From positions 1 through 8,630 of the forward strand of contig JAILDR010000117.1 of assembly GCA_024689285.1 (NCBI GenBank): a DNA stretch of 8,630 bases, read 5' to 3'. A program made the translations under genes and the position numbers. Positions 1-5,005 of the stretch are shown in pieces. This DNA is from Bacteroidales bacterium. Its GTDB lineage: Bacteria > Bacteroidota > Bacteroidia > Bacteroidales > F082. Position 1 is the first letter of the stretch. Every line of letters starts with the position of its first letter. The notes under the pieces were generated by a model that saw only the letters and a program-made list of their open reading frames with translations, was not told the DNA's origin and did no database searches.

Positions 1-2
1 TT

Positions 3-644
3 GAAGGCGACAACAGCATCACCATGACCAACTGCACCATGACCAGCGGCAGTAGCGAACGCGGCCTGCTGATGATGCAAAGCGGCAGCGGCGACGCCTC
101 GGGCTACAACCCCGTGATGACCATCACCGGCACTTCGCTGACCATGACCGACGCCAGCGCTCCTTTGCTCGAAGTGGCCACGGCCGTCACCGCCACCTGC
201 ACGCTCGACAACTGCACCATCAACGTGCCCAGCGGCATCCTCATGTACGTCATGGACGACGACCAATGGAGCACTAACGGCGCCATCGGCACCCTCGTGC
301 TTTCCAACGGCACCTACAGCGGCCAAGTGAAGTACGACGCGGGCTACACGGCCAACGTAACGGTCAACAGTGGCGCCACATGGAACCTGACGGCCAACAC
401 CTCGGTCTGCGCCATCGTCAACAACGGCACCATCAACACCAATGGCTACACGCTGACCTATACCAGTCTTTCAGGCTCTGGTACAATCAATAATGGGACG
501 GGAATCGAGGAAATCGAGGCCGAAACGACTGTCAACGACGGCAAGATCTACACCCTCGATGGCAGGCGTCTTGGCACCACCCTTCCCGATGATTTCCAAG
601 GCGTTTACATACAAAACGGGAAAAAACGCATCAAACTCCGTTGA
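3..644 (+). CDS. C-terminal part of a secreted beta-rich surface protein with short sorting-type tail (5' truncated)
   Basis: The reading frame is open from the first bases of the window, so the gene begins upstream; 213 residues are visible. The Met codon at 24 is internal and has no start signals. Most of the visible part is rich in Thr, Asn, Gly and Ser, with short alternating strand-like segments (LDNCTINVPSG, LVLSNGTYSG, VTVNSGATWNL, AIVNNGTINTNG). This pattern is typical of parallel beta-helix (pectate-lyase-fold or autotransporter-like) surface proteins. From about 501 the chain changes to a linker beginning GIEEIEAE and ends in IYTLDGRRLG...FQGVYIQNGKKRIKLR. That tail resembles the short C-terminal domain common on exported Prevotella and Bacteroides proteins, related to T9SS sorting domains. 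The ligand or enzymatic role cannot be told. Codon choice is strongly GC-biased until about 460 and less so in the tail. The class is fairly sure; the function is unknown. Confidence 0.8.
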   Translation, partial: EGDNSITMTNCTMTSGSSERGLLMMQSGSGDASGYNPVMTITGTSLTMTDASAPLLEVATAVTATCTLDNCTINVPSGILMYVMDDDQWSTNGAIGTLVLSNGTYSGQVKYDAGYTANVTVNSGATWNLTANTSVCAIVNNGTINTNGYTLTYTSLSGSGTINNGTGIEEIEAETTVNDGKIYTLDGRRLGTTLPDDFQGVYIQNGKKRIKLR

Positions 645-709
645 TTGCTATTTTTGGCAGTCAACGAGCCACTCATTTTCATTCTCTATATTCGTACTAA
701 TTTTTTACG

Positions 710-752
710 GGAGGGTGAGCCTAACGGCAAGCCCTCCATTTTCCTGTTTTTT
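710..752 (+). terminator. Imperfect hairpin terminator after the truncated surface-protein gene
   Basis: GGAGGG (710-715) pairs with CCCTCC (732-737). After a small internal mismatch, GCC (719-721) pairs with GGC (726-728) around a TAAC loop. The stem is followed by ATTTTCCTGTTTTTT. It lies 66 bp after the stop codon and before the next gene, as expected for a rho-independent terminator. The T-tract is interrupted, so strength is uncertain. Confidence 0.55.
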
Positions 753-767
753 GCAATGGCATAAAGA

Positions 768-775
768 TACTTTTT
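768..775 (+). promoter_or_regulatory. Possible -7 box for the lipoprotein gene
   Basis: TACTTTTT matches the Bacteroidota -7 consensus TAnnTTTG at all but the last base and lies 56 bp before the start codon at 832. No convincing -33 TTTG at the usual 19-21 bp spacing was found, so this is weak. The rest of 645-831 holds only the terminator-like hairpin and an A-rich leader without a Shine-Dalgarno sequence. Confidence 0.3.
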
Positions 776-831
776 CATCATTATAATCGTTATTCCAATG
801 AAAGCAAACCAAACCCAAAACATTTTCAGCC

Positions 832-2406
832 ATGAATAGACCAACATTAAAACTCGCGCTGCTTTTCGGCATTTTGGCCTTGCTCGCCTCAGGCTGCCAA
901 AAGGACAACATCGTTCTCATTGACCCGATTGAGACCGACGACAGCGAGGACCTCATCGCCAACACCGCGTTCACCCAAACGGTTGGAGTGGCATTTTCTT
1001 CTGATGGAAACGCCTCTGTTTCAGGGACCAACGACGACTTCACCGTGACCGTCAGCGGCAACGATGTGACCATCATTTACGCAGGCGAAGAGTATGTGAT
1101 GTATGAGCTTTCGGGGACTACAAACGAAGGTTTCTTCAAACTCTACAGCACTAAGAAACAAGGTATTACGCTGAATTGCGTGAGCATCACTAATCCCAAT
1201 GGTGCAGCTATCAATGTCCAAGGTCCGACTGCTGAACCGAGCAAAGGCAAACGCACTTTCATCGTTTTGAAAGGTGAAAACAACCTTGCCGACGGCACAA
1301 CTTACACCCACACGCCCACAGCCGAAGACGAAAAAGGCGCAATGTTCGGCGAAGGCCAGTTCATCTTCAGCGGCGAAGGCAGCCTCAACGTCACGGCAAT
1401 GGGCAAGTCGGGCATCGTTTCCGATGACTACGTTCATTTTATGAGTGGCAATATTACCGTCATAATGTCAAGTTCCGTCAATGTCAGCGGCAACGACACT
1501 TTGAAACCTGCTTGTGTGAAGGGCAAGGATTACGTCAAGATGACCAATGGTGCGCTAACCCTCACCAGCACGGGTACTGGCGGCAAGGGCATGAGCAGCG
1601 ACGGCAACGGCTACCTCTATGGTGGCACGGTCGATGTAACGGTAACTGGAAGCAACTTCGGCTCCAATGGTGGCGGAGGTGGCTTCGGCGGTTGGGGCAA
1701 CAATAGTTCCGACGGCGTTTCGGCTAAAGGGCTCAAGTTCGACGGAAACCTAATTTTCAAAGGGAGCAAAGTGACGGTGAATTGCACGTCCCATGAGGGC
1801 ATAGAAGCCAAGGGCACACTCTCCGTTTCAGGTGGCGAGGTGTACAGCCATTCCCAATCAGACGATGCCATCAACTCAGGCGGCAACCTCACCATTTCTG
1901 GCGGGTTGGTCTGTGCTTACAGTCAAGGTAATGACGGTATCGATGCTAATGGCGATTGCTACATCAAAGGTGGCGTGGTCTATGCCATCGGTGCCAGTTT
2001 GCCCGAAGTGGCCATCGATGCCAACACGGAAGGAGGCCACCAACTTTACCTCACAAGCGGCACTTTGGTGGCCATTGGCGGCTTGGAGAGCGGTTCGTCG
2101 CTTACACAGAGTTGCTATTCAGCCTCTTCTTGGTCGCAAAACACCTGGTACGGCATGAGCGTTGGTTCATCGACCTACGCCTTCAAGACCCCTGCAAGCG
2201 GCGGAACGCCCCTGGTGGTCTCGGGAGGCTCCTCCCCTACCTTGCAATCCAATGTAAATATTGCGAGCGGAACAGAATGCCTTGAGGGTATGTTTTACAC
2301 GGATGCTTCCGTCAGTGGCGGCAATTCCGTCAGCCTTTCGTCCTACACGGGCGGCAATGGCGGTGGTGGAGGTCCTGGAGGCGGTGGCGGTCATGGACCT
2401 TTCTAA
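832..2406 (+). CDS. Surface lipoprotein of the Cthe_2159 / DUF4353 beta-helix, carbohydrate-binding family
   Basis: This 524-residue protein starts with a lipoprotein signal peptide (residues 1-21) and lipobox LASGC, making Cys22 the lipidation site. It should be membrane-anchored and possibly surface-exposed; the QKDN after the Cys and the acidic stretch near 34-40 are compatible with export to the surface. Residues from about 45 to 500 show repeating short strands and Gly/Asp turns: IVLKGENNL, GQFIFSGEGSLNVTAMGKSGI, GALTLTSTGTGGKGMSSDG, SDDAINSGGNLTISGG, NDGIDANGDCYIKGG. This is the pattern of the Cthe_2159 family, whose founding member is a calcium-binding polysaccharide-binding beta-helix. 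The Asp-rich turns are candidate calcium sites. Two glycine-rich stretches stand out, at about 280-289 and the tail 507-521. A role in binding polysaccharide is inferred from the family only. No polysaccharide-degradation genes are nearby. The start is fixed by the signal peptide; there is no Shine-Dalgarno sequence, as is usual in this phylum. Confidence 0.85.
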   Translation: MNRPTLKLALLFGILALLASGCQKDNIVLIDPIETDDSEDLIANTAFTQTVGVAFSSDGNASVSGTNDDFTVTVSGNDVTIIYAGEEYVMYELSGTTNEGFFKLYSTKKQGITLNCVSITNPNGAAINVQGPTAEPSKGKRTFIVLKGENNLADGTTYTHTPTAEDEKGAMFGEGQFIFSGEGSLNVTAMGKSGIVSDDYVHFMSGNITVIMSSSVNVSGNDTLKPACVKGKDYVKMTNGALTLTSTGTGGKGMSSDGNGYLYGGTVDVTVTGSNFGSNGGGGGFGGWGNNSSDGVSAKGLKFDGNLIFKGSKVTVNCTSHEGIEAKGTLSVSGGEVYSHSQSDDAINSGGNLTISGGLVCAYSQGNDGIDANGDCYIKGGVVYAIGASLPEVAIDANTEGGHQLYLTSGTLVAIGGLESGSSLTQSCYSASSWSQNTWYGMSVGSSTYAFKTPASGGTPLVVSGGSSPTLQSNVNIASGTECLEGMFYTDASVSGGNSVSLSSYTGGNGGGGGPGGGGGHGPF

Positions 2407-2483
2407 TTCCGTCTCTACAGCAAAACAAACAAACACAATAATCAGACAAATTGCATCTACAATAATCGCCACAGCGACTGTCA

Positions 2484-3155
2484 TCAAGCCCAGCTGAAAT
2501 TCTCCTTCCCTGCCCCGATCTCGAAATGGCACTTGACGATGCCGAGGTCGAGGGCAGCGTAGCCGATGAACGAGAACTTCGCCTTAGCCTCAACCCGGTT
2601 GCCTTCATGCAGGATGAACTCAAACTTCTGCTGGTTGACGGCCGTGGGTGCCAGCAAAGCGGCTTCCATGCCCCGACGGAACCAATCGGGCATAGCACCT
2701 TCAACACGGCAGTAATGCTCAATGCCTTTCTTTTGCGGATGGGCATTGCCTTGGTTGGCTCCATAACCCAAAGCGATTACAGCCACCAAGGATTCTCCGT
2801 CAAGCACCTGATATTGGTCAGGCTGTTTCTTGTAGGACAAGCCCACCCAGCAGGTGTTCAGGCCAAGGGTCTGGGCCAACAGCACCACTTTCTCGCCATA
2901 ATAACCGAGTTTCACATCCTCGCCTTTGGGCCCAACAACAGCAATATAATTGCCGACCCCTTTGAACCCGCCGTATTTCGCCATACCGCTGGCAAAGGCT
3001 TTCGGCTCGTTGGTGACCAGCTGCAGGTGCAATCGGCCTTCCATATTACATTCTTCAATCAAGGCTTGCAGTTGTGCAACCTTTTCCGATTCAATAGGTT
3101 TTTCCAAGTATTGCCTCACCGAGTGGCGGGCAACGATAGCTTCTTGTAGTGTCAT
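2484..3155 (-). CDS. Nitroreductase family protein (TM1586-type, FMN-dependent)
   Basis: This is a 223-residue protein. I chose the start at 3155 (MTLQEAIVARHSVRQY) rather than the upstream in-frame ATG at 3179, because that ATG overlaps a -7 promoter box (TATCTTTG, 3184-3177) and would not be transcribed. The N-terminal ARHSVRQY, with Arg10, Ser12 and Arg14, fits the FMN-phosphate-binding region of nitroreductases. The C-terminal half has GLNTCWVGLSY, VIALGYGANQ, GMEAALLAPTAVNQQ and ALDLGIVKCHFEIGAG, which match the putative TM nitroreductase family (PF14512). Such flavoproteins reduce nitro compounds, quinones or flavin using NAD(P)H in the cytoplasm; the substrate here is unknown. It is transcribed divergently from the OhrR-type regulator and converges on the lipoprotein gene with a 77-bp gap that contains no clear terminator. 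Its promoter lies close to a palindrome likely bound by that regulator, so co-regulation under oxidative stress is plausible but inferred. Confidence 0.88.
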   Translation of the reverse strand: MTLQEAIVARHSVRQYLEKPIESEKVAQLQALIEECNMEGRLHLQLVTNEPKAFASGMAKYGGFKGVGNYIAVVGPKGEDVKLGYYGEKVVLLAQTLGLNTCWVGLSYKKQPDQYQVLDGESLVAVIALGYGANQGNAHPQKKGIEHYCRVEGAMPDWFRRGMEAALLAPTAVNQQKFEFILHEGNRVEAKAKFSFIGYAALDLGIVKCHFEIGAGKENFSWA

Positions 3156-3176
3156 AATGATTTCATTTACAGGCTG

Positions 3177-3184
3177 CAAAGATA
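3177..3184 (-). promoter_or_regulatory. -7 box of the nitroreductase promoter
   Basis: On the minus strand the sequence reads TATCTTTGC, an exact TAnnTTTG match. It ends 21 bp before the start codon at 3155, implying a very short leader. No clear -33 TTTG is present at standard spacing; the upstream DNA is a run of A and T. Confidence 0.65.
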
Positions 3185-3218
3185 CAACTTTTTTCTTCTT
3201 TTCGAAAAAATTTCAAAA

Positions 3219-3234
3219 ATATCGCTTGCGATAT
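3219..3234. promoter_or_regulatory. Palindromic operator O1 (predicted OhrR/MarR site)
   Basis: ATATCGCTTGCGATAT is a perfect inverted repeat with 7-bp arms and a 2-bp centre. It covers the likely -33 region (TTG at 3226-3228) of the regulator promoter and lies 34 bp upstream of the nitroreductase -7 box. MarR proteins are dimers that bind such sites. The binding assignment is inferred from position and symmetry. Confidence 0.6.
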
Positions 3235-3246
3235 AAAAATAATATG

Positions 3247-3254
3247 TACTTTTG
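3247..3254 (+). promoter_or_regulatory. -7 box of the marR-ferritin-GPx operon promoter
   Basis: TACTTTTG matches TAnnTTTG exactly and lies 26 bp before the start codon at 3281. A TTG at 3226-3228 with an 18-bp gap may serve as the -33 element. The box sits between two palindromes, as in a repressible promoter. Confidence 0.65.
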
Positions 3255-3269
3255 CATCGTGAACGATAT
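3254..3269. promoter_or_regulatory. Palindromic operator O2 (predicted second OhrR/MarR site)
   Basis: GCATCGTGAACGATAT contains the inverted repeat ATCGT-GA-ACGAT and matches O1 at 11 of 16 positions, sharing ATCG and CGATAT. It overlaps the expected transcription start of the regulator gene. The O1 to O2 centre distance is 35 bp. A further half-site GCGAT (3278-3282) overlaps the start codon. Confidence 0.5.
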
Positions 3270-3280
3270 AAATTTGCGCG

Positions 3281-3748
3281 ATGGAATACGAACTACTCAA
3301 ATTGGACAATCAGCTTTGCTTCCGGCTTTACACGGCAGCACGCCTCACGGTGGGTGCCTATCATCCTTATCTTGACCCGTTAGGCATCACCTACCCGCAA
3401 TACCTTGTATTATTAGTGCTATGGGAACAGGACAAGCAACCGGTGAACGACATAGCGCACAAATTGTTTTTGGAGACCAACACCGTCACTCCCCTACTCC
3501 AACGCATGGAGAAAGCAGGATTAGTCAAACGGTCGAAAGGCAAAGAAGACACCCGCCAGCGCATCGTTTCATTGACAAAGAAAGGTATTGAAATGCGCGA
3601 ACAGGCCAAGCACATCCCCGAATGTCTCAGTGCTGATATCATCAAGAACGTGGACTCGGTGGAAGAAATCACACAAATGATTCCCACGCTCGACAAACTC
3701 ATTGAAGGATTGAAACAACAATTAAACAATAAACAAATCAACAATTAA
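3281..3748 (+). CDS. ohrR: MarR-family peroxide-sensing repressor, OhrR type
   Basis: This 155-residue winged-helix regulator aligns closely with Bacillus subtilis OhrR as I remember it. LDNQLCFRLYTAAR corresponds to LENQLCFLLYASSR, followed by GITYPQYLVLLVLWE. The peroxidatic Cys15 of OhrR corresponds to Cys13 here. The tyrosines that hydrogen-bond and gate it (Tyr19, Tyr29, Tyr40) correspond to Tyr17, Tyr27 and Tyr38, so the redox-sensing site appears intact. The recognition-helix region is ETNTVTPLLQRMEKAGLV (65-82) and the wing includes Asp90 and Arg92. In the family, oxidation of the Cys by organic hydroperoxides releases the repressor from DNA. A second Cys at 115 could act as resolving cysteine. 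Two palindromes flank its promoter, suggesting autoregulation. It heads an operon with a ferritin-like gene 12 bp downstream and then GPx. The Asn/Gln-rich tail (146-155) follows a short DNA duplication. Usual OhrR partner Ohr is absent nearby, so the physiological inducer remains an inference. Confidence 0.85.
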   Translation: MEYELLKLDNQLCFRLYTAARLTVGAYHPYLDPLGITYPQYLVLLVLWEQDKQPVNDIAHKLFLETNTVTPLLQRMEKAGLVKRSKGKEDTRQRIVSLTKKGIEMREQAKHIPECLSADIIKNVDSVEEITQMIPTLDKLIEGLKQQLNNKQINN

Positions 3749-3752
3749 ACAA
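3716..3752 (+). repeat. Short tandem duplication at the marR 3' end
   Basis: The 14-bp sequence CAACAATTAAACAA occurs exactly at 3716-3729 and 3739-3752, offset by 23 bp. The second copy contains the TAA stop of the regulator gene; the first is read in another frame as Gln-Gln-Leu-Asn. The A-rich sequence also forms the leader of the ferritin-like gene. Confidence 0.7.
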
Positions 3753-3760
3753 CAACAATC

Positions 3761-4216
3761 ATGGACAAGCAGAAATCAATCAACGCGTTACAGTTTTTCG
3801 TAACCAATCTCTCCAACCAGGCTTTCGGCCACAAACTGCAAGGCAAGGTCTTCGCCGACCAAGGCTTTGAGAAACTCGGTGCCAAATACATGGGTCACCA
3901 CGACGAGGAAATGGGGTGGGTCGACAAATTCATCGGTCGCCTCCTCGACCTCGGCGGTGAGCTGAAGCACGAAACACGCCCCGAAGGCAAACTCATCAAC
4001 GACCCGTGCGAATACATCAAATTCGACCATCAGGTCTCCGTTGACGGCATCGACTTCCTCCGCAAATGCATGAACGACCTTTGCGAAGACATCACCACCT
4101 TCGACATCATGAAGGAATACCTCAAGGACGAAGAGGAAGACATGTACTGGAGCGAGACCCAACTCGACCTCATCGAGAAAATCGGTTACCAGAACTGGCT
4201 TATCAAACAAATGTAA
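3761..4216 (+). CDS. Bacterioferritin-like four-helix protein with altered ferroxidase ligands
   Basis: This 151-residue cytoplasmic protein lacks a signal peptide. Its end, EEEDMYWSETQLDLIEKIGYQNWLI (124-148 region), closely parallels the E. coli bacterioferritin helix that ends DWLETELDLIQKMGLQNYL. The segment around residues 49-66 (EEMGWVDKF...LLDLGG) parallels DEMKHADRY...ILFLEG. The ungapped N-terminal alignment is therefore reliable. Of the six Bfr diiron ligands (Glu18, Glu51, His54, Glu94, Glu127, His130), only Glu51 and Glu127 seem kept, as Glu50 and Glu124. The others appear as Leu17, Trp53, Ser93 and Asp127. Met51 matches the heme-ligating Met52. It may therefore bind heme or store iron without a standard ferroxidase centre, or act differently. 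These ligand assignments rest on an alignment from memory. It is the second gene of the operon, 12 bp after the OhrR-type regulator and 3 bp before GPx, which points to iron or peroxide protection. Confidence 0.75.
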   Translation: MDKQKSINALQFFVTNLSNQAFGHKLQGKVFADQGFEKLGAKYMGHHDEEMGWVDKFIGRLLDLGGELKHETRPEGKLINDPCEYIKFDHQVSVDGIDFLRKCMNDLCEDITTFDIMKEYLKDEEEDMYWSETQLDLIEKIGYQNWLIKQM

Positions 4217-4219
4217 TAC

Positions 4220-4843
4220 ATGCACAAAACCATCACCAGCATAGTTGTCGCTCTGTTTTTCATGACGACCCTCTATGCACAAAACACAAAAGAAATGGCT
4301 ACGATTTATGACTTTAAGGCCCTGAACAACAAGGGCGAAGAGGTGGACATGGCCCAATACAAAGGCAAAGTCCTCATGATTGTCAACACCGCCTCGAAGT
4401 GCGGTTTCACCCCCCAATATGATGGTTTGGAAGCCCTCTACAAGAAATACAAAGACCAAGGCCTGGTGATTCTTGGCTTCCCCTGCGACCAATTCAAGCA
4501 CCAGGAGCCCGGCTCCGACGAGGAAATCGCCGAGTTCTGCCGCCTCAACCACGGCGTGACCTTCCCGCTGATGAAGAAAATCGACGTCTTCGGCGAGAAC
4601 GCCCACCCCATCTTCAAATATCTGACTCAGCAAGTTCCTACCGAAGAAGTCCACGGCCTTAAAGACAAAGCCACGATGAAACTTGTCGACGGCTTAAGCA
4701 AATCTGAGGGTCGCGAAGAAGGTGGCGTTCGCTGGAACTTCACCAAGTTCCTCATCTCGAAGGATGGCAGCGTCATCAAGCGTTTCGCTCCAGTGGCCAA
4801 GCCTCAAGACATGGAGGCCGAGATTGAAAACATGCTCAAATAA
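4220..4843 (+). CDS. Glutathione peroxidase family protein, probably exported and thioredoxin-type
   Basis: This 207-residue protein carries the GPx signature NTASKCGFTPQY with peroxidatic Cys61. It also has the LGFPCDQFKHQEPG motif with catalytic Gln95, and WNFTKFLI with Trp172 and Asn173, which completes the Cys-Gln-Trp-Asn tetrad. Cys107, in EIAEFCRLNHGVTFP, sits where thioredoxin-dependent GPx enzymes carry the resolving cysteine, so reduction by thioredoxin-like partners is more likely than by glutathione. It reduces hydrogen peroxide and organic or lipid hydroperoxides. The first 21 residues (MHKTITSIVVALFFMTTLYAQ) look like a cleavable signal peptide ending in AQ, predicting a periplasmic enzyme. 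Met26 offers a possible internal start (4295) for a cytosolic form. Residues 137-169 form the longer insert before the Trp-Asn motif seen in some bacterial members. It follows the ferritin-like gene by 3 bp and so is almost certainly co-transcribed with the OhrR-type sensor. Confidence 0.92.
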   Translation: MHKTITSIVVALFFMTTLYAQNTKEMATIYDFKALNNKGEEVDMAQYKGKVLMIVNTASKCGFTPQYDGLEALYKKYKDQGLVILGFPCDQFKHQEPGSDEEIAEFCRLNHGVTFPLMKKIDVFGENAHPIFKYLTQQVPTEEVHGLKDKATMKLVDGLSKSEGREEGGVRWNFTKFLISKDGSVIKRFAPVAKPQDMEAEIENMLK

Positions 4844-4867
4844 GAGCCCACGGGGTGTCCTATGTAA

Positions 4868-4886
4868 TAATAAAAAGGCTTTATTA
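4868..4886 (+). other. Weak AT-rich hairpin after GPx
   Basis: TAATAAA and TTTATTA form a 7-bp perfect stem around the loop AAGGC. It lies 25 bp after the GPx stop codon and 10 bp before a much stronger hairpin. It may be part of the operon's 3' end, but the stem is all A-T pairs and weak. Confidence 0.35.
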
Positions 4887-4896
4887 GAATGAATCT

Positions 4897-4931
4897 GACC
4901 GTCGCAAAGGTATCAGGCCTTTGCGGCGGTC
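4897..4931. terminator. Strong hairpin ending the redox operon (no T-tract)
   Basis: GACCGTCGCAAAGG (4897-4910) pairs with CCTTTGCGGCGGTC (4918-4931) through 14 pairs, one a T-G wobble, around the 7-base loop TATCAGG. It lies between GPx and the next promoter, where a terminator is expected. It lacks a downstream T-run on either strand, so it could instead stabilise the 3' end of the mRNA or serve another purpose. Confidence 0.5.
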
Positions 4932-4978
4932 TATGCATCTAATAATCCATGAGATGGGAATTGGAGGAGAATTTTTTG

Positions 4979-4986
4979 TATTTTTG
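4979..4986 (+). promoter_or_regulatory. -7 box for the adhesin-like gene
   Basis: TATTTTTG followed by CACC is an exact TAnnTTTG match, 19 bp before the start codon at 5006, giving a short leader. A TTG at 4961-4963 is only 15 bp upstream, shorter than the usual spacing, so the -33 element is unclear. Confidence 0.6.
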
Positions 4987-5005
4987 CACCAAATTTTGAT
5001 TTCAT

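Noticed and set aside
1021..1437. A 138-codon minus-strand frame inside the lipoprotein gene
   Set aside because: It is opposite a convincing lipoprotein and has no start signals or motifs.
1660..1710. Gly-codon repeats in the lipoprotein gene as a DNA satellite or CRISPR-like array
   Set aside because: The repeats are simple ggc/ggt codons within an open frame, with no regular spacing or unique spacers.
2526..3149. A 207-codon plus-strand frame opposite the nitroreductase
   Set aside because: The minus-strand frame has clear nitroreductase motifs and a promoter; the opposite product has no family features.
3156..3179. An upstream ATG extending the nitroreductase by 8 residues
   Set aside because: The codon overlaps the -7 promoter box, so it would lie upstream of the transcript start; MTLQEAIVARHS is the normal family N-terminus.
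3788..4654. An 867-bp open frame on the minus strand opposite the ferritin-like and GPx genes
   Set aside because: It is antisense to two well-supported genes. The protein is a Val/Leu/Glu/Phe-rich mirror of their codon bias and has no recognisable motif.
4905..4912. TACCTTTG on the minus strand as an antisense promoter into GPx
   Set aside because: It matches the -7 consensus but is part of the hairpin stem and loop, has no -33 element at the right distance, and no gene follows.
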